Shown piece by piece: positions 38,196 to 49,614 of a stretch of DNA of 64,000 bases. A program made the position numbers and the translations under genes. The DNA comes from Astrocystis sublimbata. Its lineage: Eukaryota > Ascomycota > Sordariomycetes > Xylariales > Xylariaceae. The notes beneath the pieces were generated by a model that saw only the letters and a program-made list of their open reading frames with translations, had not been told where the DNA came from and did not search any database. Position 1 is the stretch's first letter; each line of letters begins with the position of its first letter. Location of the stretch: assembly GCA_022453515.1 (NCBI GenBank), contig JAJNNY010000013.1, positions 372,001 to 436,000 on the forward strand, read 5' to 3'.

Positions 38196-39532
38196 TCATC
38201 TGTGTGGCTGACTAGCGCTCCAGAGACCCTTCGACGTCTGCACCACCTTATTGACGGCTGCGCCAGGTCTCAGACTCGTGGGAACCTCGGCGGTGGGCGG
38301 CGCATTGGTCATCTCGACATCACCGTCGCGATTGCTAGAATATCCCGAATCACCCTTACCCATGGACACACCACTGTCCTTGGCCAAGGGGGCTGCTCCC
38401 TTCGTGGGCTCGTTGGATTGCGACCCGTCCATAAGCCGAGCGTGTTGCGCCTGGCCTTCCCGCAGCTTGTTGATTGCGCGGACAGTATCGATGGCGGCAT
38501 GCAGTGTTTTCCGCGCGTTGAAGTTCTTCTTCACCGTCGGCAGCAGGTTCTGGCCCTTGTCGCCATCAGGTTGATCTCTGAGGCCGGCGACGAAGGGGTG
38601 TGACAGTGCCTCATGGGCCGTCATGCGCTTGTTGGGGTCGACAGTCAGGCAGCGGCGAATGAATTCCTTGGCATGTTCGCTGACGGCGCGCCAGTAGTCA
38701 ACCGGTGTGAAGCTGTAGTCGGCGTTCAGGATAGCCTGCATCTCTTCAAAGTCGCTGTCGCGATCGAAGGGGGTGTAGCCACACAAGAGAAAGTAGGTGA
38801 TGACTCCCATGGCCCATATGTCGACGGGCTTCCCATGGCCCGTCTTCTTGAAAATCTCGGGGGCCATGTAGCCCGGCGTACCGCAGGTCGTGGTTAGTAC
38901 GTGAAATTGCTCCTCGTCCATGATACGGGACAGGCCGAAATCAGCGATCAGCAGGTCCGCGTTGTCCTCGGGTGTGCGGAATAGCAGGTTTTCGGGCTTC
39001 AGATCGCGGTGGACAATGCCATGGTCGTGTAGGTAGGCGACAGCTGACAATGTGGAGCGGATCAAATGGGCAGCGTCGGACTCGTAGTACGACCCTTTGC
39101 GACAGATGCGGTCGAAAAGCTCGCCACCAAGGGCGAGGTCGGTGACGAGGTACAGGTTGTTCATGGTTTCGAAGTAGTCGACGAGGGTCAGGATGTTCAA
39201 GTGGCCCATTGAGACCTTCTTAAGGACAGCAATCTCGTTGCGTACCTAGAGACGCGGGGAGTCAGTCTGGGCCAGGCATGGCGTGGTGACACGGTGTGGA
39301 TGGAGAGGTGGCAGGCAGCACGAGGCAGGCGAAAGCGTACCATGTGTTCGCGGCCAGCCATGAGTCGCTTGTTGATGACCTTGGCGGCGTAGTAGCGGCC
39401 GGTGTCGATGTGGACGCACTCCTTGACGACCGAGTAGGAGCCGGCGCCCAATGTCTTGCCGACCTTGTAACGGCATGGCTGTACCTGCGGCTTGGGGGAG
39501 CCATTGCTGGCGGCGTCTGCGGTTCTGTTCAT
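38196..39532 (-). CDS. Calcium/calmodulin-dependent protein kinase (CaMKI type)
   Basis: Ser/Thr kinase activated by Ca2+/calmodulin. Two exons, 39532-39341 and 39245-38196, give 413 residues. The kinase domain (about 22-285) has the glycine loop GAGSYSVV, AAKVINK (ATP-binding Lys), HRDLKPENLL, ADFGLSR, a TTTCGTPGYMAPE activation loop and FIRRCLTVDPNKRMTAHEAL. Immediately after it, KKNFNARKTLHAAIDTVRAI (about 317-336) is the classic autoinhibitory/calmodulin-binding segment of fungal CaMKs. A Ser/Pro-rich tail of about 75 residues ends the protein. The activation-loop Thr residues (TTTCGT) include the site phosphorylated by CaMK kinase in the family. Fungal homologues act in stress response, cell cycle and hyphal growth. 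All kinase residues are intact. Confidence 0.93.
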
Positions 39533-41356
39533 CGTGGTTGCGTGGTTGCGGGAGTGAGGCTGCGATGAGCGGCAACAGGTGGGCCAGAAGTCTTCTAGAG
39601 CCCGCGGACAATACCCAGCTGGGCACTTGGGTTGGAGTGACCCAGGCAAGCAGACTTCAGGGGATCTGCGGTGATGCCTGGTCTCGCTGATGTACGGTAG
39701 GAGCCTGGAGTGGGCGGTGGGTGGGTGTGCTGTGTTACTGGCAGGGCGGCGGCAACGCTGTAAAATGCAGAAGTGATGTTGGTTGGGAAGCGAAATACGA
39801 CAGGCGCGGGACCTCTATCCGGGAGTACTGTGCCGGCCACAATCGACTCTTTTGTTGTTGGGATGACCAGGTCGCTCACGTCGAATGTTCCAATGTGTCG
39901 GAGGGTTTTGCTGACACCGCAAAGAAGCGAAGCGACCGAGGTGGGGGGGACTGTATAAGAGGTGAGAGAGGTAAGGTTCCACGGGCTGCGTACGCGGACC
40001 CCACCTTACATGTACTCGTAGCGTGTTGATGTACCTAATCATGTACCTCTACAGTACTGTATGCCTGCCCAGTAAAGGTGGGGTTGGGGACGGATCGTGC
40101 CGGCTTTACCACGTTGACTTGCGAGCAACCGGCCAAGTTGACAGTGCGAGTTTGTGGTGATTGTGGTGTATTGCAAGCTAATAACCAGAAATACTGGTCT
40201 CAGGACTCGAGCTTGTCGGTTGGCAGACAATACAGACCCGACAGAGAAGAGAAAGCCTCATTGGAATTTACCACCAGACAAGTATTACTGCCTGCTTTGT
40301 GCAGGGACCTGTACTTGGAGAAATACCTAGGTAGGTACCAGCACGCGTTTTGCTTGCATGTGGATAGCCCCACTTGAGGCGCTGGAGACCCTCCAGACCT
40401 TGTATGCATAGTGGGGTCGGCGAAAGTCAAGCAATAATCCTAGGTAGGTACCTACCTACCTAGCTCCTCAATCAAAGATAAGGCGGGATAAGCTGCTTAA
40501 CATTGCGAAGCAGGTAACTAGATGGTTTTCAGCTCAAGATATCAAGATATCAAGCTTCAAGGTTTATAATCATATTAATAGGCTTACATTATTGAGCAAA
40601 TTGAGCCGCGTAAATGGATCTCAAATGGGTGCCAAGAGAGGTGTGCTTATTGTCGACATTAATTCTTAAACCAAGACCGTCCCTTCGCAGCTGCCCCTCC
40701 CCCTCCTTTTCTTTATCATCCCAATTGACATGTGGATATAAGCGATTTCGCCTAGACCATGCCGCCCAGACACCGTCGGAGGTTGACAGGAGGCCTATAG
40801 CTGTCCACCTGGGCAGGACATTGAATCAATCACCTGTGTAGGATGCCAGGACTTTGTCCTTGGTTGATCTTAGCTTCCACGCTCAACAAACAACACCTCA
40901 GTAACGCAGTAACACACTACCTAGTTGAAACAAAGCCCGTCCTCCATTTTAATCAACCCATCCCGAACTCAACATGAGACCAATGCAACTGGTACATGTA
41001 ACCCCTTGTTCGCCATCAGTCTTTCCTGCTCAATTGATCCAAGGACTAGAGGTCCAATTGTGATGATATTGTTGCTATGTTAGCAAATTGGTTTTGCTCG
41101 CCGAGTATGGGCTATCGCGCCAGGCGTATTTATTTCAGCTGCCTCCGAGAACCAGCTCTGATCTGATAGGCCCAGACATTGGACATTGCAGCTCATTCAT
41201 CCCGGACTCGACTCCGGGACGCTTTCTTCTCAGTGCGGATTTTTTTGAGCTTCAATCTATCATGCTCAAAAAGTTTCGCCCTTTGGAGAAACTGTTAGCT
41301 TCGGCCTTCGCAATACACTATAATTATATTCTGCGGAAATAAGGAGCTGCAAAGTC
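39533..41356. other. Gene-poor stretch with TAGGTAGG palindromes
   Basis: The left end is the kinase promoter. At 40326-40338 and 40438-40462 there are blocks of CCTAGGTAGGTACC-like sequence, the second containing the perfect 18-bp palindrome at 40441-40458. The right end contains the 3' flank of the release-factor gene. Short frames here have no recognisable motif. Confidence 0.5.
40441..40458. repeat. Perfect 18-bp palindrome of the TAGGTAGG motif
   Basis: TAGGTAGGTACCTACCTA reads identically on both strands. Related half-sites or blocks recur across intergenic DNA of the window (see findings). Confidence 0.95.
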
Positions 41357-42014
41357 TTACATGTCTTCGTGCTTTTTGATTGCCCGCTCACTGGTAGGTC
41401 CTGGCACTTTCTCCTTGTATATCTGGAGCAGCTCTTGGAAAAGCTTCCTTCTGTTTTCGCTTGTATTGTGGTTTCTGTCGCGATGTGTCTGTGCATGCAT
41501 TTTGATGGAATCGGTGCCCTTGGTGTAGTATCTGGACAACCTCAAGGCGTCACGCATCAATTTGGGCACCACCTTGTACAGTTCCTCGATAGACCAGACT
41601 GTTGTTGCTTTACTCTCTGTTCTGTCCCTGTATCAGCAATACTCCCCTCCAACTTTGCTGAGCTAAAGGAGCGTACTTGTTGACCTTTTGGCCACCTGGC
41701 CCACTCGAGCGAGAAAAGCTGGTCTGACCTTTGGGCAATGAGCTCTCGTTGAAAGAGTCGTGCCATTTCCATGCCTCATGCAGATCGTCTTGGTCGGGGA
41801 TCACAGTGTCTGCTTGAGATCTGAATGTCCTCAGCTGCACTAGAGGAAACACCATGAATGGTACTGGTGGGATTCGAGATCGTATGAAAACCAAGTTTGG
41901 AGGCATCTCCAACTTTGTAGGTGATTTTGGCCGCATTTTGCCCATTTTCTGGGCAATGCCATGATGCCATCTAAGGAGACTTGACATGATGCGCAATCTA
42001 ACGGCCTCGAGCAA
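41357..42014 (-). CDS. Mitochondrial GGQ release-factor-like protein (ICT1/Pth4 type)
   Basis: Codon-independent peptidyl-tRNA hydrolase that frees stalled peptides from mitochondrial ribosomes in the ICT1 family. Two exons, 42014-41677 and 41621-41357, give 200 residues; a Met nine codons later (41987) may be the real start. The N-terminal about 65 residues are basic with many Arg and Phe/Leu, like a presequence. The core reads FSRSSGPGGQKVNK with the catalytic GGQ (about 107-109). It continues across the intron as TESKATTVWSIEELY, the typical motif following GGQ. A basic C-terminal helix with Arg and Lys runs to the end. The protein lacks the codon-recognition domain of true RF1, which separates it from mtRF1. 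The donor/acceptor choice (GTACGC, CAG) is supported by the conserved junction. Confidence 0.9.
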
Positions 42015-43518
42015 TACTGGACTATTTCATACCGTGTCGGTCATTGGACTGTTTAAATACAAAGTAAAGCCAAGGATCTCATGCAAATTTATGTAGCGAA
42101 GGGGTGATGAGGTACAGAGGTAGAAGACCAAGCCCGTGCCTTTTATTATCTTTAGGTAGGTAGGCACCTAAATATGATATATCGGATGTCACCAGCTTCA
42201 CCGTGTGGTCTACTGTATGTAAACAGTGTCAATATCTGCCCCGCGTAGTGCGGCTTTCCAGCGAGTCCCACTTGGTGCTGGAATCCCTTAACCATGTACA
42301 ATGTGGGCAGCAGATCGATCTACTTTGCGAAGCATCCAGTCACATCTCTATGCACGTCTCAGTTAGGAACGGCTTTGTTCGTTCTAACTCGACACATCGA
42401 GACATTTCAATACTTTCAACGTTTCTACATTTTATACCCGTGCATTTTTTGTAGCTCCCCCGACTTCCAACTCACACGATCCATAACCCACCTGGTCTCG
42501 GATGGCAATTGATGGCAGGCAACTTTACACGGGCGTTGACTGACATCATCTACCTACCACCTCGTTCCCAGCCTTGCGTGCAATGGCTGTGGTTGACAGG
42601 CACTTTCACACTTTCACGCCTCTAACACTGGCCCGAGCGCCAAGCCTACAGCGGAAGCTACCTGTACCTACCTAACCTGCCTCAGGTGCTTGAGACTTTG
42701 ATCTCGTGAGGGAGTGCCTCGTCCATCGCTCATCACTCATCACTGTCCAACCAACCAACAGACAGACGTGTTTCTCTGATCCAGCATCTGGTCCATCCAC
42801 CCCTCATACTGATGAGTCCCATGCCGGTTGACAAAGTCGTTCTTCTGCTTTGCGGTCCAGACTGGAACAACAGCCTAAGCGTGCACACCTTTTCCAGTCA
42901 TCGATGTGTGTGCTCATCACATAGCAACACGTCTTCGGCTGCTTTTGAATCAAAAGCTTATGCTGGTCCCTTCCTGCTCTTGTAAACCAGAATCACCCAG
43001 ATGCACCCTGGAATACCTGACCAACGCATACATAATACAGCAACCAAATGTCTACCCATCCCAAGTCACGCCCGCTGTTCCTCTTGACAAGCAGCACTGT
43101 TGTTGCGATCTAGCAACCTCTCGCCTGTTCCCTTCTCTTGTTTCGGGCTCCGAAGTCTCCATCTCGCCGTCCACTTGGTGTTTGGTGTAGACACAAGCTA
43201 CAATATCTTCCTCGATACTCACGAGCTGCGACAGCTTGTTCTTCTATCCGATCATACCTTACCACACAAGAGGAAATCATTCTTGAATCCCCCTCCCCTT
43301 GGCCTTTGACAACCCTGGTGTGCTCAAGTTGCAACGATATCTTGATCCGCCACAGATGCCTACCTACCCAGACCAAGGCCGCTGATCCAACTCGACATTG
43401 AAATCGTACCATCACCCACGTCCTCAATCCACTGTCCCGCTACATATGTCCTTGACGTCGCTCAATCCCCTTCGTATACACATAGTCAAGCCTTCTGCCA
43501 CTTAGTTGATCCGGTTCG
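42015..43518. other. Divergent promoter and probable long leader
   Basis: This 1.5-kb region separates the release-factor gene (minus) from the Nab3-like gene (plus). From about 42550 on it is CT-rich, typical of a long fungal 5' leader or core promoter. The small frames here are probably upstream ORFs or chance. Confidence 0.5.
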
Positions 43519-46049
43519 ATGGCGAGTGACTCACAAAAAGTCTGGGCTGCCCATGCAGCTGATCTGCATCCCATTTCTCCAGTCCCGGTTCATCCCTCGT
43601 CCCCTATTATTGTGCCTGCACTCCAAGATCAAGCTGATACACTGTATGAAATGGCATCGGCCGGCGTGGTTCCAAAGGCGAATGAACAAAGCCACCAGCC
43701 CCAAAATGCCGTTCACAGCGACAACAATGCAGCAACCCACACAATAACCCCAGGGATCAGCGACTCGAACTTGAAAGAAGCTGTCAATGGCATTGCCAAG
43801 AAAGAGGGAGCAGCAGCGGTTAGTATTTACAATATACAAAACTCGGAGACCAGACAATCAAGTCCGGCTGAACCTGAGAGGGATGTCTACATACCAAACA
43901 AACTTACTTACGAGTTCGTCCTGGCCCCTGCTCTGAGTGACAAGGCTCACACTGCTGCCTTCTCTAATAAAACCGACCTGCCTGCATCGCAAGCCTCCTC
44001 ACATCCTGAATTGCGCGATCGCCCTGTTGTGCCGAACCCATTACCCAATCTGCGGGAGAACAGCCAACCAGTATTTGATACATCTGTGACGGCCATCAAC
44101 GCTGAGGGTTACCAATACCTGCGTCAGAAGTTAACAGCAGACGATACCGCCAATACTATTAGCAACGCACACCATTCAGCCATTGACGTTCGACCTTGTA
44201 ATAACAGCATCACTACTCATATAGTAGATGCTGATGCAGAAGCAACCCACAGCCCAGACACTGCTAGTGATATAGCCCTCCCACACAACATTGCTCTGCC
44301 TCCAAAGCCACCCATCCCGGGACCAAATTACAATCTGTTGCACCCCACAGCTATTCAGCCCATGTTGTCAATGCCAGGGTCGTTGCAGCATAGTGGTATG
44401 CCTTTCCCACTCACCAATGGAACAGCCCACGGGGATTACAGTAGTATGGCGAAGGAAATGGGTAGCCATTGTCTTGTTGACGTTGTTGCACCCACTGGGG
44501 ACCTTTTGCCAAATCAAAATGGCGTGCCGGAATCCCATTCAGAGATGACTAATGGGACACCACCGGTCAACCACCAGCCCTCCATCCCACATTCGCCACA
44601 AAGCTGGGAGACTTTTGAACGAGACGAGCGAAATTATATATCGGATGCTAGGTGGGACAAGTTTCCGGACCAATCCCGATTATTCCTGGGTTCGTAACCT
44701 CCTCTTTCACTGCTACCTAGTTGTCTAACCAACCAGCAGGTAACTTGCCCTGCGAGCGCATCTCTAAAAGGGACATATTCAACAAATTCCGCGACTACGG
44801 CCGACTTGCCCAAATCTCCCTGAAACAGTCATATGGCTTTGTTCAATACCACACCGCTGCCGAAGGTCGATGTGCGAAGGAGGCTTTACAGGGCATGGTC
44901 GTTGGAGAGAAGAATATAAGTAGGTGCTGGCATTGCATTGTCGCCTTGTACCAATCGACGAGCTGACATTGAATAGATCTTGAGTTTTCCAAAGAACAGA
45001 GGAGAGATGGCGAAGGGGGTCGTGCCCAGCGAGCGAAACGCGAGGGGGGCCGTCAAAACCCCGCCAATAGAGTACGACGAGGTGGCCACCGCCAGAACGG
45101 TCAGGCGTCACCACGGCGTACGAATTCCCGACCCCAATCTGCTTACGAAGGCAATACGAGAAGCCGAGGATTCAGAGAAAGCGGCTACTCCAGCGACCGC
45201 CGTCGATCCCGATCTCCCAGCTACAGCAGTCGTGATGCATATCGGCACCGGAGTCCGAGTCGGCATTCTAGATACACCTTGCCAGCTGTTGCAACTCTGC
45301 CTCGCCGCTATGGTCCAGATGTTCCCGAAGTACAATTCCTCCTCCTTCAAACAGTTAATCATGATTTTGTTACCTGGGTACAGAATCTGTTTATTGCCCA
45401 GGGTTTGAAGGTAGCCATCATGTTCCTCGAACCCCACCTCACTCGCGAGGTAGTAATCCAGAACCTCGTTATCGAGGGAGTGCATGCCGTGGTAGAGCTT
45501 GATCTTAACATGCAGGCGTCAGGCAAAATTCCAGTCCAGATTTTTAATCGATCTACTGGCAACCAGACTGTGCATTATAATGGATATGAAGACCTTCATC
45601 CAGCAACAGCTGCAGAGCTTGTCGCCAAGGCTAAATCGCAAACCCAGATGCCACCACATTCATACCAATATAGCCAGCCCGCGGCCCAATCATATGCGCC
45701 CCCTACGCCGGGTCATTCCATGTTACCTTCATACCCCCCTTACCAGCATGTTAACCAAGCCCCTTCTGTTGCAGTGCCGGACCCTCGGCCAAACCCACTG
45801 AATCCTGCGACTGGTTATCCTATCTCAGGACCAGCGAATGGCCAGAACGGATACAGCCATGCCCCCCTACCCGATGTGCATAGTGTGCTGCGAACACTGG
45901 GCAGTCATCCACAAGAAGTGAATGGTCACTTGCCGAAGCAGCCGAACCTGGCCCACGGGCTTGCCCATCCCAACAAGTCTCAAGGCACTATGATTACCCA
46001 GCAACATGTCGAGGATATCTTGGCACATTTTGCTAGGCACAGAAAATAA
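43519..46049 (+). CDS. Nab3-like RNA-binding protein (RRM)
   Basis: Nuclear RRM protein related to yeast Nab3, which binds UCUU in nascent RNA in the Nrd1-Nab3-Sen1 termination complex. Three exons, 43519-44689, 44740-44919 and 44977-46049, give 807 residues. The first about 375 residues are Pro/Ser/Asn-rich and disordered. The single RRM (about 384-450) reads SRLFLGNLPCERISKRDIFN, then GRLAQISLKQSYGFVQY (RNP1), the hallmark of the family. An Arg/Ser/Gly-rich segment follows (about 465-550). A globular region (PDVPEVQFLLLQTVNHDFV..., about 556-650) resembles an anticodon-binding-like fold. The C-terminus is Pro/Gln/Tyr-rich and ends in a helix (QQHVEDILAHFARHR), as in Nab3 where it self-assembles. 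Whether the Nrd1 complex works the same way in filamentous fungi is unclear. Confidence 0.85.
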
Positions 46050-47053
46050 GAGACCAAACTTACAACGCCTTCATGCATGCTTCAGCTTCTCCTTTGACCA
46101 GTACCGACGAAGAGTTTTTCGCCTTCGCGTTGATTCCGCGTTTATGCCATTCGGTGTTTACATGGATGGTGGCTGTTTAGAAGGCCTGGTATCAATTAGA
46201 CCATGGAGTGTGAAACGCGCTGGTTCTATATTTGCTGTTCTTTCCACTTTCTACTCTTGATTTTCTCTCACCCTGGAGGCTCTATAATTCCTCTTGATCT
46301 CAAATGCCCTCGGCATTCCCCCCAGGATGATTTCCATGTATTCACCATGAGTTTCGAACTACGAGTGACGGACCGTCCAACTTGGAGCATGTTGCACGGA
46401 ATTACGATGATGAATTCGAGGTCGGTTGTGGAATTGCCTCCTGTTTCCTCCCCCCAGGAAACATACGAGGCGTCAAGGGGCTACGACTCCAAGGGCTTTG
46501 CTTCCACCGTATATATGTGTCGAGCGGTGAACATGTTTCCTTTTGTCATCTGGGGCGTCACGGATGTGGTTTGGAATTGAGGCCAGCCGACAGGGACTAG
46601 GGCTAGACATTCCATGGCATATGGTTGTCGTCTTTTGGTTGTGCTAGATTCTTTGTATTTCCCCCGAAAAACCATAAAGACTCCTCAGGAGCGCGCCGTC
46701 TCGAGAGACATCTAATCGACGACGTTGCAGCTAATACAGTAGTAGTCTAATAAGAGACCTACAATTCGCGGGATTCACCGGAAATTTCGAATTGGCTATT
46801 TTCCCCGATTGAGTGTAGTAGTTCATGATGTATTTTGTTTTTGGTCCTTCCTGTGCACTTCTAGGTATCGTTCATCTAGACGCCATGTCATATATACATA
46901 TCTTTTCCTTCCCCACCTTACATCAGGTGTATAGTAGTACATAAGCAATAAGAGTAGCCCGATCATCAGGAGTAGCGAAAGCGCACCTACGTAAAGATAC
47001 TCCTACCATTGTCCTTGTCGTCATTCATCAATCGTCATCACCATTAGGCGAGA
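46050..47053. other. Intergenic stretch between convergent genes
   Basis: This contains the 3' UTRs of the Nab3-like and LETM1-like genes. No additional gene is recognised. Confidence 0.5.
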
Positions 47054-48187
47054 CTAATTAACACCAAGCAAAAGCCGCCAAACCTTGTCGGTTGCCGCCC
47101 CGTCTTGCTCAGGCGCAGTCTTCTCCACCCAAGCCTCAAGTTTCTCCCGCAGCGAATCGACGTCTTTCCCCAGGGTATCGATGGCGCGCTCCTCGCAGGC
47201 CAGCACGACCTCGTCGTCCACCAGCGCCCGCACGCCACCGGCACGGGGATCCCTCAGGAAAGCATCATCCTGCACAATGCGGTCCACAACTTTCGAAGCG
47301 CGGGCCTTGGCGAGCGGGACGTCGAAGCCCGTGTAATCCCACAGCGGACTGCCCAGGCCCAGGCTGCGGCAGACGTGGCCGGGCGTGACGCGCGCCACGG
47401 CGGGGGAGTCGGGGGCGTGGTGGTCCAGGAGCTGGTCCAGGGCGCGGAAGCTGGACGCGCGCCGCGATTCGACGTTCTGCCGGATCACGTTGGCTTGTGT
47501 GGGGATGCGACAGGTGTACGGCGTTAGACGAGGGAATAGCAGCACGATTATCGGCGTGAACTCGCCGCAGATGAGAACGATGAGCCCGAACACGGGCAGA
47601 CGCGCTAGGTCGTGCTGCACGCGGGCGCGCAGGAGGAGGGAGGAGCGCGTGGGCGTCGCGAGCTTGTTGAGGGGACTCTCTGATGTGTCGATGGGCTCGG
47701 CGGCGCCTGCTATGCTCGCCGACGAAGCCCCGCCGCCGCGCACCGAGGTCGCGGGCGTGGGGACCCCGGGGGGTGGCGTGTCGGGGAGGTCCTGGACGAG
47801 CTTGCGGTTGGTGAAGACCGCTTTGAGGCCGGTTTTGTAGAATGTCGTGTACGCCTTTCCGAGGCGGAATAGGTGCATGAAGAGATTTGACTCGGGGTCG
47901 CGCGCGGGGAGGTCCAATGGGGGCGGCCGTGTGGTGGCGGGCGGGTTGAGGGGGTCGAGGATCGTGGGGGGCTCGAGGGGAGACGTCTCTTTCTCGGTGC
48001 TGCTGGCGGAGAGCGTCTTGCCTTGGGTCTTCGATGTCGAGGAGGTTGAGGCGGGGCGCAACTGCGCTTGGGATATTGTTCTCGCGGCACACGATATGCG
48101 CGCGTATCTGCCACGCTGCATCATAATGGCATGGCGAAGCTGGGTGGGCGGAACACGCACATGGCGGGCTCCGGCGTTGAGGCTCAT
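47054..48187 (-). CDS. LETM1-like mitochondrial inner-membrane protein
   Basis: A single exon of 377 residues, counted from the Met at 48187; an upstream Met (48217) would add ten. The N-terminus is Arg/Ser/Ala-rich (HVRVPPTQLRHAIMMQRGRY...), a likely mitochondrial presequence. A Pro/Ser-rich linker leads to a membrane segment (about 208-227, LARLPVFGLIVLICGEFTPI) followed by IIVLLFPRLTPYTCRIP, which corresponds to the LETM1 signature where the helix runs into a Pro-containing turn. The rest resembles the ribosome-binding domain. It is shorter than canonical LETM1/Mdm38, resembling the small fungal LETM1-domain proteins. LETM1 proteins affect K+/H+ exchange and membrane insertion of mitochondrially made proteins; the role of this paralogue is inferred. 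Confidence 0.8.
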   Translation of the reverse strand: MSLNAGARHVRVPPTQLRHAIMMQRGRYARISCAARTISQAQLRPASTSSTSKTQGKTLSASSTEKETSPLEPPTILDPLNPPATTRPPPLDLPARDPESNLFMHLFRLGKAYTTFYKTGLKAVFTNRKLVQDLPDTPPPGVPTPATSVRGGGASSASIAGAAEPIDTSESPLNKLATPTRSSLLLRARVQHDLARLPVFGLIVLICGEFTPIIVLLFPRLTPYTCRIPTQANVIRQNVESRRASSFRALDQLLDHHAPDSPAVARVTPGHVCRSLGLGSPLWDYTGFDVPLAKARASKVVDRIVQDDAFLRDPRAGGVRALVDDEVVLACEERAIDTLGKDVDSLREKLEAWVEKTAPEQDGAATDKVWRLLLGVN

Positions 48188-49160
48188 CGGACTCTGGAGC
48201 GATGTTGTGCACACCACCTGCCTGTCTCGTGACAGTGTGAGGGGAATGTGGGATTTTCAGACTTGGGTGGGCGGTGCAGCAGGTGCAATTGAGGTTGTCA
48301 GGTCGTCTGGAGGGAGCGATTGAGAGAAGATGAACGGGGGAAGGATTGAAAGATGTGCAGTCGACGTGTCGCAGAAGCAGCAGGCAGCTTCTACCTATGC
48401 GTACCTAGGGCTCGTCGCTAGGTGCTTTAGGCTTGTAGGAAGCTAGAAGCAAGCATCGACGACGTCAGAAGGGAGCAAAATCTGGCCCGGACTTTTGGCC
48501 CATATTTATCTTCTTGGCATTCCAGGGGTCTCCAGGGCCAAAATCTGGGGTGATCAGCAGCCCCCTCTCGCCCCTGAGCCCTCCAGCTGGGACACATTGG
48601 AACCTGACGAGCTGAGATAGGACCTGAGGCGTTGCTGCTTGCTTTTGTGCCTGAGCAGGACCCATTTTTTGGTTTGCATGTCAAATCTGAACATGCTTGC
48701 GTAGGTAACTTGAGATGTGGTTACTAGGTAGTACTATTACTGTAGATCCCGTACTTACTTACCGTAACGAACGGAAGCTTAGCTTAGCTCATGAGTGCAT
48801 GGCCGGCCACCTACTCCTACTACATACTGTACCTAATGGAAGCTATGAAAATACTATCCAACAAAAGGGTCCCTAGGCAATACCACAGCATCGCAGCTGT
48901 AGCTGAGGGTGGTTGGATTCTATATAATCCCAACCATGTTTGGGGACATGCATCTTGGACATGCATCGAAGATCCTTTGGCTCAGTGGTACTGTAAATCC
49001 AACACGTAGCAGGCAATCCCTTGTAAGCCGTGCCATACGTAGCAAGCTAGATGGCGCGAGCTGAATAGATTGAGTCTTTTCCAAGAGCCTCCCCCTGCTC
49101 GCCTGATGGTAACAGGGCCTGCTTCCTCTACCAGCCATTCATCTATCTACATGACTTAGG

Positions 49161-49180
49161 TTCGGTTTCTTGAAACCGAA
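49161..49180. repeat. Inverted repeat upstream of the aquaporin gene
   Basis: TTCGGTTTC is followed, after TT, by its exact complement GAAACCGAA. It contains CGG/CCG triplets in inverted orientation and lies 435 bp before the start codon, so it could be a protein-binding site. Confidence 0.75.
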
Positions 49181-49337
49181 AAGTGGACCGAACGTTGAAT
49201 AGCGCTGACGGACCAACGTCGAGTCGTCGACGTGGTCGCTCCATCACCACATCGTCGCCAGCCTGCCCTTGTTAGTTGTTACGGCCATGATTCACGACGT
49301 CATTGCATACGACTTAATTAACAGAAAAACTGGTATG

Positions 49338-49440
49338 TAAAGATGTGGATGGACCTATAACTGTGTGCAAGGAAAGGGCAAGAGTCTCGCGCCAGACGAC
49401 TTGATAAGGAACAAACCATTATATAAAGATGTGGATGGAC
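49338..49440. repeat. Direct repeat in the aquaporin promoter
   Basis: TAAAGATGTGGATGGAC occurs at 49338-49354 and again, identical, at 49424-49440 (86-bp periodicity). They lie 175-277 bp upstream of the aquaporin start. Confidence 0.85.
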
Positions 49441-49614
49441 AGGCTGTTGTATGTATATATAGGTAGTTTCACGAAACAACTGCCCATCTTTTGCTCTGAA
49501 CTGTTCCCTCGGTGTAGCTGGTCTGATTCAGCTGTCTATTCGGCTGTTTAAGTCTTCAGCTATATCTGAATAGATTCCCAAGTCTACCCTCCTAGTTACT
49601 CCTACCCTTCTACC

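Larger units (their letters stand above)
48188..49614. other. Divergent promoter region
   Basis: This lies between the LETM1-like gene (minus) and the aquaporin gene (plus). It contains an inverted repeat (49161-49180) and a 17-bp direct repeat (49338-49354, 49424-49440). No gene is supported. Confidence 0.5.

Noticed and set aside
47265..48212. Minus-strand frame of 315 codons in another phase of the LETM1-like gene
   Set aside because: Arg/Pro/His-rich, GC-driven shadow; the 387-codon frame has the presequence and membrane segment.
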